DNA of 29,697 bases, from positions 1 to 29,697 of the IMG/VR virus record IMGVR_UViG_3300045999_004989; one strand, given 5' to 3'. Position 1 is the first letter of the stretch; each line of letters opens with the position of its first letter. A program made the translations under genes and the position numbers. This DNA is from a virus. Under the pieces are notes generated by a model. The model was not told the DNA's origin. It saw only the letters and a list, made by a program, of their open reading frames with translations, and did not search any database. Below are positions 1-7,514 of the stretch, piece after piece.

Positions 1-612
1 GAAGCTCTTGTGAACAAGCACAAAAGCCCAGAACTCCACGGTAAAGTCTCCAAGAAAACGAGTAGCATCCGACGTTGCGCCAGACAGGTAGTCTCCGCTG
101 CCGTCAAACAAAGCAGACACGCCGCCGAACTTGCTTTGAGCTGTTGACTGCGTTGCGTCGCCGTTTGCCGTGATCGTTTTTGGCGTGCCACTGGAATCCG
201 TGAATGTGCTGCCCGTGCCGTCCATGTGCATCAATAACGTCACGCTGCTGAAGTACGGGTCAGTCAGCCACGTACTCAACGCAGCCCGCTCCCACTGATT
301 GCTACCGACCGCGACGTAGAAATAGCTGCCGTCGTACGCGATCTGCCCCGCCGTGCCGCTCGCCGTCGCCGACGCTGGCACGCTCGACCATGTGAGGCCA
401 GAGCCGCCGCCAGACGCAGCCAACACGCCATCGGTGATCGTGAGGCCCGAGCCTACCTTGACGCCGCCCAGCACTGAGGCGGTTGCCGCTGGCAGCGTGT
501 ACACGCCGGTGCTTGTGAGCAATTCCCACGCATAGCCGCTCCACTGGTAGGTGCGACCGTTCTGAGTCGATTGTTGGCCCACGCTAGGGCTGCTGGGAAA
601 GCTTAGGGGCAT
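1..612 (-). CDS. Tail protein with LamG-like domain (C-terminus cut by window edge)
   Basis: The reading frame is open from an ATG at 612 to the window edge (204 residues visible, no stop), so the gene is partial. A good ribosome binding site (GAGG about 8 bases upstream) lies in the 10-base gap after the preceding gene. Residues 1-31 are a serine/glycine/tyrosine-rich tail-type start. Residues 38-73 are a module (YTLP...VLGGVKVGSG...) nearly identical to one in the next gene upstream. From about residue 125 the sequence looks like a laminin-G/concanavalin-A-like jelly roll (LLMHMDGTGS, TDSSGTPKTITANG, FGGVSALFDGSGDYL, FTVEFWAF). Such domains bind glycans in many tail fibres, so a role in host attachment is inferred. 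The rest of the LamG fold lies beyond the window. Confidence 0.8.
   Translation of the reverse strand, partial: MPLSFPSSPSVGQQSTQNGRTYQWSGYAWELLTSTGVYTLPAATASVLGGVKVGSGLTITDGVLAASGGGSGLTWSSVPASATASGTAGQIAYDGSYFYVAVGSNQWERAALSTWLTDPYFSSVTLLMHMDGTGSTFTDSSGTPKTITANGDATQSTAQSKFGGVSALFDGSGDYLSGATSDATRFLGDFTVEFWAFVLVHKSF
394..501 (-). repeat. Copy A of a 36-residue module shared by two adjacent tail genes
   Basis: This stretch encodes residues 38-73 of the left-edge tail protein. It matches residues 62-97 of the neighbouring 344-residue protein at 31 of 36 positions (core VLGGVKVGSGLTITDGVLAA). The match is also visible at DNA level. It is a glycine-rich beta-type linker of the kind that joins fibre domains. 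Confidence 0.75.
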
Positions 613-622
613 GTGCTAATCC

Positions 623-1657
623 TCATGGCGTAAATGTGAGCGTCGCACCATTCTGCGTGTTTTCTGTGCGATAGGTTCCAGCGATAACAGTGAAACTGCC
701 TCCCGAAAAATTTCTGTACCAGCCGGGGATTTCACCGTCGAAATCGAATCCCGCCTGCTGCGGCCCGGTAATAAACTGGCCTGCTCCGCCCGTCCACGAC
801 AACGTGCGAGTCGCCGGTACGGACAGCGAGATATTTCCTTGTGCAGTCGCCGTGATTGTGTTGGTTCCGCTGCCCGATGCCGAGCCGCTTACGACAGTAA
901 CGCCAGCTGGCGCAGCCGCAGGCGTCACCGCACTAGATGCCGTTGAGTAGCTGCCCGTACCAACGCCATTCGTAGCCGACACGCGGAAGACGACCGCCGT
1001 GCCGTTGGTCAGCCCCGTGACGGTTGCGCTCGTCGCAGTGGACGCCGACCGCGCAAACGTCGTCCACGTCGAGCCGCTGTCGGTGCTGAACTGAACCGTG
1101 TAGTCCGTGATCGGCAGCGTGGACAGTGCAGCCGGTGCCGTCCACGACACGACCGCTTGAGCGTTGCCGCCGGTCGCCGTAACGCCCGTCGGAGCAGGCG
1201 GCACGAACAGTGCACGAAGCGTCGTGTCCTCGCCGCCGACCGAGCCAAGCTCCGCGTAAACGCTGCCGGTCCAGCGGTACAGCCGACCCGCATCCGTCGC
1301 ACAGTAAAGCGTACCTGCCACGCCGGTAGCAGGGAACTGCGCCGTTGTCGCATGCTCGGCGAGAGCGAGGCCAGAGCCACCACCTGTCGCCGCCAGCACG
1401 CCGTCTGTGATCGTCAAGCCGCTGCCGACCTTGACGCCGCCAAGCACAGTCGAGGAAGCAGTCGGCAGCGTGTATGAGCCACCGCCGCCGCTGCTGACCA
1501 TGCCGCCGAGCAAGTGAACTACAATGTTGCCGTCGGCATCCTTCGTAAAAACGCGGCCGTCGTGCCAGTTGACGGCCAGTTCTCCCTCGGCGACCTCGCT
1601 GGCGAGCGGGATGAGGTTCGGGACGAAACTACGGAGAGGCTTTATGTCGTTTGGCAT
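623..1657 (-). CDS. Tail protein with fibre-type N-terminus and fibronectin III domain
   Basis: A 344-residue protein starting at ATG 1657, three bases after the fibre gene ends, with a GGGGTAA ribosome-binding element upstream. Residues 11-46 (PNLIPLASEVAEGELAVN, then DGRVFTKDADGNI) are the short virion-anchoring motif seen at the start of many tail fibres. Residues 62-97 are the VLGGVKVGSG module also found in the next gene. Residues about 153-250 form a fibronectin type III domain (PPAPTGVTAT, SWTAP, ITDYTVQFSTD, TVTGLTNGTAVVFRVSATN). The last roughly 90 residues are beta-rich and unrecognised. FnIII domains in phage structural proteins are usually displayed on the surface and thought to help adhesion. 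The exact position in the tail is unknown. Confidence 0.8.
   Translation of the reverse strand: MPNDIKPLRSFVPNLIPLASEVAEGELAVNWHDGRVFTKDADGNIVVHLLGGMVSSGGGGSYTLPTASSTVLGGVKVGSGLTITDGVLAATGGGSGLALAEHATTAQFPATGVAGTLYCATDAGRLYRWTGSVYAELGSVGGEDTTLRALFVPPAPTGVTATGGNAQAVVSWTAPAALSTLPITDYTVQFSTDSGSTWTTFARSASTATSATVTGLTNGTAVVFRVSATNGVGTGSYSTASSAVTPAAAPAGVTVVSGSASGSGTNTITATAQGNISLSVPATRTLSWTGGAGQFITGPQQAGFDFDGEIPGWYRNFSGGSFTVIAGTYRTENTQNGATLTFTP
1367..1474 (-). repeat. Copy B of the 36-residue module shared by two adjacent tail genes
   Basis: This encodes residues 62-97 of the FnIII tail protein and pairs with the copy at 394-501. Nearly all changes between the copies are Ala/Thr/Ser swaps at the ends, while the VLGGVKVGSGLTITDGVLAA core is identical. 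Confidence 0.75.
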
Positions 1658-1660
1658 GTG

Positions 1661-4603
1661 TTACCCCGCGAACCCGTAGACGCGGACGAGGCCGGAGCCG
1701 TCACGGGCCACAATAACGTCTCCGTCTGCGCTCATCTCCGCAACCCAAGAAGGTGCGTCTATGTCGCCGCCGAACGCGGACCAACTCGTCCCGTTCCACT
1801 CGTAAGCGCGGACGATTCCGTTTGTTTCGTGGGCTCCGATTCGGCAAACGACGGCAATTTTGTTGCCGCTATCGCTGACAGATGCCCTCCACCCAAAATT
1901 TAGGCCGATGCTGTCGTCGCCAATTGCTGCCCCCTTCTGCGCAATCCCCTGAGCGGAGACAGAGTAGACAGTCACGCGGCCCTCTCCTGGGCCTAGTGGC
2001 GCGCCGACAACAACGACGCTGCCGTCGGCGCTGAGCGCAACACTAAACCCAAAGCGAGTCATCGAGGAAGTGATGACGTTGCCTCGACTGACCCACGCGG
2101 ACCCGCTCCACGCATACACCGCCATCGCACCTTGGTCGTCGCTTCCTAATTCTCCGACCGCGAGCGTGTTGCCGTCCGCGCTAAGTGACAAATCGCCGTT
2201 GTAGCCCGCAAACAGCGTCGGAGCAGTGCCTTGCTGACTCCAAGAACTTCCATTCCACTTGTATGTCACTGTCTGACTGCCGGCGAATTCGCTGGCCGCG
2301 ACTACAGTGCCGTCGTTGCTAATCGCAAGAGCCCTCGCAATTTGACTGTGAAAACTCGACCCTTGCTGCACCCACGCGGACCCACCCCACGCATACACAC
2401 GAACCGATCCTGTAGTGACATACCCCTGCTCCGTCTGCACTACTGATGCAGCAAGGTAGTTTCCGTTTCGTGAAAGCGCTAGTGAACGCCCAAGCGATGA
2501 GCCTCTCAGTGATCCAGAACTAAACCATGTTTCGCCGACAAGTTCAGCGCCTCTATTCGACCAGTTTGTTCCGTTCCACGAATAGACTCTGACTCGGCCC
2601 GGATTGCCCGCACTCGCAAGTGAGTCACCTACTCCCGGTTCGGCAACCGCAAACACAGTCCCGGTAGACGAACCTGCCAGAGAAATTTGCTGGATGCCAT
2701 GAGTGTTGATCACAAGCTGCGAGTTTTCGCTCCAGGGGACGCTCGCCCCCAACTGCTGCCACCCTTGGGCAGGGATCGTCAACGTCGCCGCGTTGCTAGC
2801 CACGCTCTGCGCCGCAAGCGCCGAAGCCACTACGCGGTACTTGTCTCCGTTGTCTGCCGCGTAGGTGAGTTGCGACACCGTCAAAGTCTTCGACGTTGCC
2901 CCGTAGATGTCGGCCCACGTCGTGCCGCCGTCGTCGCTGCGCTGCCACTGGTAACGGAGCGACAAGCCGCCCGCCGAGGTCGTAGCCAGAGAGGTAAACG
3001 TCGCGGAGCGGAAGGCCGCCGTCTGGTTGCTCGGCTGCGTCGTGAACGACACGGTGTTGGACAGCAGCAACCGGCCTCCATATACGCCACCGTCAACAGT
3101 GTCGTTGCTTCCGATTCCAGTCGATGCAATTGTCACAGTGCTGCCGCTGGCCGTGATGGCGATGTTCGCGCCGGCAACTAGAGACACATTGCCAGTAAGC
3201 CCAGCCACGCTGGCGACCGGGCCGTACTTTGCCGCCTCAATTGCGAAGTCGCTGATCGTGGATGCGGTCTGCGTGCCGGTGTGGTTGGCCCGCAAGGTTG
3301 CGTCGACATTGGGGACGTTCGGCAGGCCGACATCCGCCTTCGCCAGCGTCACGGTGCCAGTCCTGCCAGCCACGCTCTGCACGGGAGCCGCCGCTGCGGC
3401 GCGGGTGTTCGTGAAATAGAGATTCGTGCTGCCTTCTGGGACGCTGTCCGTAGAGCCAGGGCTGGCCGAAATCTCGACGTACCCCAGTGACGATCCCGCC
3501 CAGCGGTACACCTTCCGCGTGTCGATCGTCACATAGAGCTTGCCGCTCTCGCCGGCCGAGGGCAGTGCCGCGTATGAGGCGGCCTCTACGACATCGTCGA
3601 CAAACCCCGGTAGCTGGCTGCTCGGTACGGTCCCGCCCACTAGCGTGGCGTAGGTGCCAGATGGCTGCTTGCCATCAAGGGCGGCCTGCAATCCAGTCAC
3701 GTCGGCCAGGGCATGCTGATGGCCGACCGGAGGGAACTCGGACGGGACGCCAGTTAAGGACGAATAGCTGATCGTTGGGACCGCGTGAACGTGATCTGCG
3801 CGGGCTGCGGTTGAGGCGGAGCCTGCGGACGGCGTTCCCAGCGGCTGGGGTGTTTCGTCGCCAAGGTTTGACGTGCCGTCGTATCCGCGAGGAATGGTGA
3901 AACTGAGGGTCACCATCGAGCCGCTTGTAGCTGCTTCGACCTTCGCCTGCGTTCCAGGGTTCCCCGTCGCGACCGTGCCGACCTGCACCGTCGCGAGCCC
4001 GCCAGCGACCCCCGGCGGCCCCTGCGGCAAGACGAAGGAGACCTGCTGCGACGGCGCGCTGCCGGTGATTGTCACGGCTGCGGTCGCGCCGGTTGTGACG
4101 CTGCCGACTGAGAGCGAGTTCGCCGGCCCCTGCGGCCCCTGCGGCCCGGAGGGGAGGACGAACGAAATCTGCTGCGAAGGCGATGCTCCTGTAATCGAGA
4201 CTGCCGCAGACGCCCCCGTGCTCACGCTGCCGACAGACAGGACGTTCGGCGGGGCAACCGGAACGACAAAAGACAGCTTCTGTGAAGGCGCGGTTCCGGT
4301 GATTGATACGGCTGCGGTTGCGCCAGTGGTGACGCCTGCGATGGACAGCGAGTTCGCTGGCCCCGCCAGCCCAGTCGTCCCCCGCGGTATCGCGAAGTCA
4401 AGCTTGGCAGCGTAGGCCGTGCCGACGTTTACAACGGACGCCGACTGTGTGTAGTCAACAGTGGTGACCGTGCCGACCTGCACACTCGCCGCTGCCCCCC
4501 CTCCGCCAGACTCGGCACCAACTGACACATTGACAGTGTTGCCGTTGCCCACGGAGCTGTTGATGCTCGTCGAGCCGACGACGACGACGCTGATTTCGCT
4601 CAT
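1661..4603 (-). CDS. Long tail fibre with collagen-like repeats and C-terminal beta-propeller
   Basis: A 980-residue fibre starting at ATG 4603, overlapping the previous stop as ATGA. Residues about 39-243 hold five repeats of about 40 residues (SVGSVTTGATAAV...SFVLP) separated by short collagen-like GPQGPQGP / GPPG linkers. Residues about 245-330 resemble fibre shaft sequence (ADHVHAV, SLTGVPSEFPPVGHQH, LQAALDGKQPSGTYA). An Ig-like stretch follows (FTTQPSNQTAAFRSATFTS, YQWQRSDDGG). The last roughly 340 residues contain seven repeats pairing a SADG/SNDG strand with a VRVYxWNG strand, as expected for a seven-bladed beta-propeller. The propeller is the likely receptor-binding tip. This order (anchor, shaft, terminal binding domain) is typical of tail fibres; the receptor is unknown. 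Confidence 0.85.
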   Translation of the reverse strand: MSEISVVVVGSTSINSSVGNGNTVNVSVGAESGGGGAAASVQVGTVTTVDYTQSASVVNVGTAYAAKLDFAIPRGTTGLAGPANSLSIAGVTTGATAAVSITGTAPSQKLSFVVPVAPPNVLSVGSVSTGASAAVSITGASPSQQISFVLPSGPQGPQGPANSLSVGSVTTGATAAVTITGSAPSQQVSFVLPQGPPGVAGGLATVQVGTVATGNPGTQAKVEAATSGSMVTLSFTIPRGYDGTSNLGDETPQPLGTPSAGSASTAARADHVHAVPTISYSSLTGVPSEFPPVGHQHALADVTGLQAALDGKQPSGTYATLVGGTVPSSQLPGFVDDVVEAASYAALPSAGESGKLYVTIDTRKVYRWAGSSLGYVEISASPGSTDSVPEGSTNLYFTNTRAAAAAPVQSVAGRTGTVTLAKADVGLPNVPNVDATLRANHTGTQTASTISDFAIEAAKYGPVASVAGLTGNVSLVAGANIAITASGSTVTIASTGIGSNDTVDGGVYGGRLLLSNTVSFTTQPSNQTAAFRSATFTSLATTSAGGLSLRYQWQRSDDGGTTWADIYGATSKTLTVSQLTYAADNGDKYRVVASALAAQSVASNAATLTIPAQGWQQLGASVPWSENSQLVINTHGIQQISLAGSSTGTVFAVAEPGVGDSLASAGNPGRVRVYSWNGTNWSNRGAELVGETWFSSGSLRGSSLGRSLALSRNGNYLAASVVQTEQGYVTTGSVRVYAWGGSAWVQQGSSFHSQIARALAISNDGTVVAASEFAGSQTVTYKWNGSSWSQQGTAPTLFAGYNGDLSLSADGNTLAVGELGSDDQGAMAVYAWSGSAWVSRGNVITSSMTRFGFSVALSADGSVVVVGAPLGPGEGRVTVYSVSAQGIAQKGAAIGDDSIGLNFGWRASVSDSGNKIAVVCRIGAHETNGIVRAYEWNGTSWSAFGGDIDAPSWVAEMSADGDVIVARDGSGLVRVYGFAG
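3875..4489 (-). repeat. Five tandem ~40-residue repeats in the tail fibre shaft
   Basis: Repeats fall at approximately residues 39-81, 83-119, 120-160, 161-202 and 203-243 of the fibre. Copies 2-4 share SVGSVTTGATAAVTITG and PSQQVSFVLP. Copies 1 and 5 are more diverged and end in IPRG. Each unit ends in a short proline/glycine linker. This is protein-level tandem duplication within a coding gene, not a CRISPR array. Confidence 0.8.
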
Positions 4604-4965
4604 GGGGCCACCGCCGTCACGCTGCCGCTAATGATCGTGCGGGTGATCTCGCCGGGGGCGACCCATCTGAGAAACCAGCGGTAGGTCTCATTCGGACTGA
4701 GCATGGCCGTCTGGGTCTCGGACAGCCCGATGATCATTGAGCCGGCGGTGACGTTAGTGATGCCGATAGTCGGCGCGGTAACCGTCTGGCCGAAGCTGGT
4801 GATCGACCCAATGCCGCCGCCGGTGCTGACGGTCGCGCTGCGGTAGATGTAGCTCGTGAATGAGTGCGAGGTAATGTCGCGCTGGAGGTTCAGCACGATG
4901 TTGCATTCATCCCCTGGAACCAGGGAAATTTCTAGTGCGCCAGGGAGCTGGCTGAAGTTAGCGAT
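4600..4965 (-). CDS. Small tail-associated protein, apparent ATC start
   Basis: The clear protein similarity starts well before the first canonical codon. In frame upstream of GTG 4896 the translation reads ANFSQLPGALEISLVPGDEC, a convincing beginning for small tail/baseplate accessory proteins (acidic 'GD' strand, then ITSHSFTSYIYRS and later LSETQTAMLSPNETYRWFLRW). There is no ATG, GTG or TTG between the preceding in-frame TGA (4980-4978) and 4896. An excellent Shine-Dalgarno (AGAGGTGA at 4977-4970) lies 4 bases before an ATC at 4965, giving 121 residues. If only canonical starts are allowed, the gene begins at GTG 4896 (98 residues). The 3' end overlaps the fibre start as ATGA. Function is unknown; it is likely a partner of the fibre. 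Confidence 0.7.
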   Translation of the reverse strand: MANFSQLPGALEISLVPGDECNIVLNLQRDITSHSFTSYIYRSATVSTGGGIGSITSFGQTVTAPTIGITNVTAGSMIIGLSETQTAMLSPNETYRWFLRWVAPGEITRTIISGSVTAVAP

Positions 4966-4977
4966 GGCGTCACCTCT

Positions 4978-5277
4978 TCAATTGCGGGGTGCTTCGCCGG
5001 TCTTCTTCACGACCGCCTGCTTGATTTCCTGCTGGCCGGCGGCGATCTCTTGGAGGGTTTCTGCCTGCTTGAACTGCGTTTTCCCGATCTCGTCGAGCGT
5101 TTCTCTCGTCGAATCAAGGAATTCGGTGTGGGATTTGACGATCGGGACCAGCACGGTGCCGTGGAGCGTCACCGCCGCGTCCCTGAGAAACCAGATCATT
5201 ACGGCCAAGATGACGACCGGAACTCCGAACCTCTCCGCCACGCGGAACGCGGCCTCGGTGAACGATTCGCTTGACAT
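4978..5277 (-). CDS. Small single-span membrane protein, holin candidate
   Basis: I start at ATG 5277 (99 residues) because GGAG lies about 7 bases upstream; an in-frame upstream start at 5334 would run into the kinase gene. Residues 1-16 are amphipathic. Residues about 18-32 (GVPVVILAVMIWFL) form one hydrophobic span. Residues 45-92 are a Glu/Gln/Lys-rich predicted coiled coil (TRETLDEIGKTQFKQAETLQEI). Small size, one membrane span and a charged tail fit a holin or other lysis-related membrane protein. No endolysin is adjacent, so the call is tentative; it could also be a tail-associated or signalling membrane protein. Confidence 0.5.
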   Translation of the reverse strand: MSSESFTEAAFRVAERFGVPVVILAVMIWFLRDAAVTLHGTVLVPIVKSHTEFLDSTRETLDEIGKTQFKQAETLQEIAAGQQEIKQAVVKKTGEAPRN

Positions 5278-5302
5278 CTGCCACTCCGCGGAAACTACAA
5301 AA

Positions 5303-5315
5303 TGTCGGCTAGTAG
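5303..5315. repeat. Intergenic 13-mer TGTCGSCTAGTAG, copy 1
   Basis: This element lies between the kinase stop and the holin-like start. It matches the copy at 7872-7884 at 12 of 13 positions. On the transcribed strand it is CTACTAGSCGACA and overlaps a small palindrome (GGCTACTAGCC). Both copies occupy short gaps in an otherwise gapless operon, so a regulatory or processing role is possible. Confidence 0.35.
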
Positions 5316-5320
5316 CCTTC

Positions 5321-5863
5321 TTAAATTGTAGCACCGGTCAGTTGCAGTCTGAGGGCATCCAAGGAGCCGGAATTGTCGATGATTCGGGCGATCAAGTGGC
5401 CGCTCACCCCCGCCTCGCTCGAGTGCGCCGCCGAGGCGGCGTCGAGGCATCGCCACCCAGGCCGCACGACCCTCCACACCTCGCCGCCAGCGTCGATGAT
5501 GGCTTGGGCCTCGTTGTCGAACCGAACGTCGGTTATGACGACGCCACGGCCGGCGGCCAGCTCCGGCTTCGCCCGCTCGAGCGCGATCCGAATCCAGATT
5601 TCATCGTGAACGCTGTTTCGCCCCCACTCGGTGCCCATGCTCTGGAGCATCTGCCGGGGCGATTTGCCGAGCCACGGGATCACCGCCTCCTTCACGGCCC
5701 GGTCTTGGAGCCGGCCGATGGAGAGGCCCGTAATCGTCGAAATGCACTGGTACAGCGGGTCGGCGAAGGCGATCTGCCGGAACGTGCAGCCGTCGGAATC
5801 GACCAGAAACTCGGCAACCGTGTTTTTTCCGGCCCCAGCCGGCCCGCAGAGTCCAATCAGCAT
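5321..5863 (-). CDS. Deoxynucleoside monophosphate kinase
   Basis: A 180-residue P-loop kinase that phosphorylates dNMPs to dNDPs, feeding DNA precursor synthesis in the infected cell. Walker A is GPAGAGKNT (residues 7-15). The middle carries features of the phage dNMP kinase family (T4 gp1-like): FADPLYQC (residues 33-40) and SPRQMLQSMGTEWGR (68-82), followed by a strand VVITDVRFDNEA (108-119). Start ATG 5863 has a strong GGAGGGA ribosome binding site and overlaps the deaminase stop by 7 bases, so the two are co-translated. Pairing with a dCMP deaminase supports a role in balancing dTMP/dNTP pools. Family assignment is good; substrate range cannot be read from sequence. Confidence 0.85.
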   Translation of the reverse strand: MLIGLCGPAGAGKNTVAEFLVDSDGCTFRQIAFADPLYQCISTITGLSIGRLQDRAVKEAVIPWLGKSPRQMLQSMGTEWGRNSVHDEIWIRIALERAKPELAAGRGVVITDVRFDNEAQAIIDAGGEVWRVVRPGWRCLDAASAAHSSEAGVSGHLIARIIDNSGSLDALRLQLTGATI

Positions 5864-6342
5864 TGAAAATCCCTCCCATCGAAGCGAATAGTGACCCCTA
5901 CGCTGCCGGCCAGGAGCCTCTGGCTGACGCCGGCCTCCTCGAGCATCCGCTCGGCCATCTCCACGTTCAGGAGCCAGCGTGCCGGCGTGGCGTTCCTCAA
6001 GGCGACGAGGCCGACTACCTCCTTGATGCCCGCCTGGATGATCGCCCTAGCACAGTCGGTGCAGGCGAACCAGGGGCAGTAGAGCGTCGCGCCGGCCGTC
6101 GCCGAACCCACCGACGCGGCCTTGTAGATCGCCGCTCGCTCGGCGTGCTCGACAAAGTGGTACTTGAACGGCCTCGCGAGCCTGTGGTCGGGGCGGGACA
6201 CCCCCCGCGGCACGCAGTTGGCGGCGTAGATCGTGCCGCCGGCAGTCACCAGCACGGCTCCGTTCTGCGTGTCCGGGTCGTGGGAATTCTCCGCAGCGTA
6301 GCGGCAGGCGTCCCGCAGGCGACAGAGGTCGAAGTCGATCAT
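5857..6342 (-). CDS. Deoxycytidylate (dCMP) deaminase
   Basis: A 161-residue zinc-dependent deaminase converting dCMP to dUMP, the precursor of dTMP. The signature is complete: HAERAAIY (H66 zinc ligand, E68 proton shuttle) and ACTDC (C94 and C97 zinc ligands), with the substrate-pocket stretch TQNGAVLV at residues 25-32. The start at ATG 6342 makes an ATGA overlap with the phosphoesterase stop; a longer in-frame start at 6447 would only add sequence read from inside that gene. The enzyme lies between a phosphoesterase and a dNMP kinase, forming a small nucleotide block inside the tail region. Related cytidine/CMP deaminases share the motif, so 'dCMP' is the likeliest rather than proven substrate. 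Confidence 0.87.
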   Translation of the reverse strand: MIDFDLCRLRDACRYAAENSHDPDTQNGAVLVTAGGTIYAANCVPRGVSRPDHRLARPFKYHFVEHAERAAIYKAASVGSATAGATLYCPWFACTDCARAIIQAGIKEVVGLVALRNATPARWLLNVEMAERMLEEAGVSQRLLAGSVGVTIRFDGRDFQC

Positions 6343-7514
6343 CGGGTCGGCCCCGCGATGTGCATGGCGGTCAGGCCGCCCTCGGGGAGGTAGATGAACG
6401 TCTCCATGCACTGTCGCGAGCAAACGTAGCCGCTCGCGGAATGCCACTCATCCGGCGGGGTGATCGACGGCGCAGTTCGCAGCACCACCGAATCAACGGA
6501 CTCGATCGCCCGCTCGGCGGCCTGGGCGTGGAGGTGGCCGGTGTGAAACTCCCGATACCAGCACCGCGACCAATCAGCCGACGCCTCCATCGCCATGATC
6601 TGCGGCAGCCGCTTCTTCGCCTTGTCGCCGTGGGCCGCGCCGATGAGGTTGCTGCCGTGGGTGACGTACTGCCGGCGTGTGTAGTGCGGCGAGACGGCGA
6701 CCCTGCCGTCATTGCGGAATCGCTCTTGAAGGATTCGGCGAAACGCGGCCGTCAGCGTCTCGTCGTGGTTGCCGTTCACGACGAGTACGTCTGTCGGCAC
6801 AGTGGCTGCCGACCGCTCGACCAGCCCAAGCAGCGTATCGCAGCCGACTTGGATCATCTTCTGAAACCGGCCGTCATTATCCTGCGGCGTCCCTGCGGTC
6901 GTGTTGCCCGCGGGGCCGTCGGCGTTGAATAAGTCGCCTAAGAACAAGATCGTGCGGCGGGCCGGCTGGTATGTGTCGCCGGTATCAATCAGGGACATGC
7001 CGGTCTCGCTGACCATCTTCTCGGCGATCGACAGATCGTAGTCATCGTGGCCGGTCGACTTGGCCCAGGCGTATTTGCCAAAATGAGTGTCTGCGACGAC
7101 CAGCACCTGCCAGAGATCGCCGCGAGACTTCGGCTTGCTCGGCTTCTGCTTCGTCCTGGGCAGGTTCGCCCCGGCGATCATCGCCTCGACGATTTCCTTG
7201 ATGCCTGGGCCTGCCTTGGGCTTGAGCCTCACCCAGACGCGGTGAAGCTCAGTGACCGTCGGCTCGCCGTTCGCGTCGGCGGTCGCGACCTCCCATTTGG
7301 TCGCCTCACTAGCCGCTACTTCGTAGCGGCTAGTGTCGGCCTCGATGTGCTTGAGGAGATCGTCGACCGTCTTGATTCGACGACTCGTCGATCTCGCCTC
7401 GAGCGTGTCTCCGTCGCGACGCTGCGTCACCTGCTCGGCGTCGGGGGCCGGCTTCGGGGTAGACGCCGCGGCTGCGGCCGAGAGGATGTCGCCGGTCAGC
7501 CCTGGGTCAGCCAT
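6339..7514 (-). CDS. Calcineurin-like metallophosphoesterase
   Basis: A 391-residue protein. The catalytic half has all the dimetal motifs of the family: DTH (residues 142-144), GDLFN (193-197), NGNHD (247-251), AHGD (294-297) and TGHLH (325-329). The N-terminal 120 residues hold a separate conserved part (RIKTVDDLLKHIEADTSRYE, then TKWEV and VWVRLKPK) that I have seen attached to phage phosphoesterases. The enzyme probably cleaves phosphodiester or phosphomonoester bonds in nucleic acid or a nucleotide; the substrate is unknown. The ATG at 7514 overlaps the preceding small gene by 19 bases, and the 3' end is coupled to the deaminase. A perfect 13-base-pair inverted repeat lies inside the linker codons at 7307-7335. 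Confidence 0.88.
   Translation of the reverse strand: MADPGLTGDILSAAAAASTPKPAPDAEQVTQRRDGDTLEARSTSRRIKTVDDLLKHIEADTSRYEVAASEATKWEVATADANGEPTVTELHRVWVRLKPKAGPGIKEIVEAMIAGANLPRTKQKPSKPKSRGDLWQVLVVADTHFGKYAWAKSTGHDDYDLSIAEKMVSETGMSLIDTGDTYQPARRTILFLGDLFNADGPAGNTTAGTPQDNDGRFQKMIQVGCDTLLGLVERSAATVPTDVLVVNGNHDETLTAAFRRILQERFRNDGRVAVSPHYTRRQYVTHGSNLIGAAHGDKAKKRLPQIMAMEASADWSRCWYREFHTGHLHAQAAERAIESVDSVVLRTAPSITPPDEWHSASGYVCSRQCMETFIYLPEGGLTAMHIAGPTR
7307..7335. repeat. Perfect 13-bp inverted repeat inside the phosphoesterase gene
   Basis: Arms CACTAGCCGCTAC (7307-7319) and GTAGCGGCTAGTG (7323-7335) are exact reverse complements separated by TTC. In the protein they encode residues about 61-70, just before TKWEV. 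A perfect 13-base-pair stem with a three-base loop is unlikely to be a by-product of protein coding. Confidence 0.85.

Noticed and set aside
3875-4489. Repeat array considered as CRISPR
   Set aside because: Units are diverged, in frame and encode a fibre shaft with Gly-Pro linkers; there are no identical repeats with unique spacers.
4600-5277. Readthrough fusion of holin-like and small tail protein across TGA 4980-4978
   Set aside because: The frames agree, but the second protein has its own excellent Shine-Dalgarno, and a membrane/tail fusion makes little biological sense. It is kept only as an alternative to the ATC start.
5278-5320. Possible promoter in the gap before the holin-like gene
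   Set aside because: A TACAAT-like hexamer is present but overlaps the kinase stop and has no convincing -35 element at proper spacing.
4856-5866. 336-codon plus-strand open frame
   Set aside because: It runs antisense across three supported genes (small tail protein, holin-like, kinase). The translation shows no family features and the start lies inside a coding gene.
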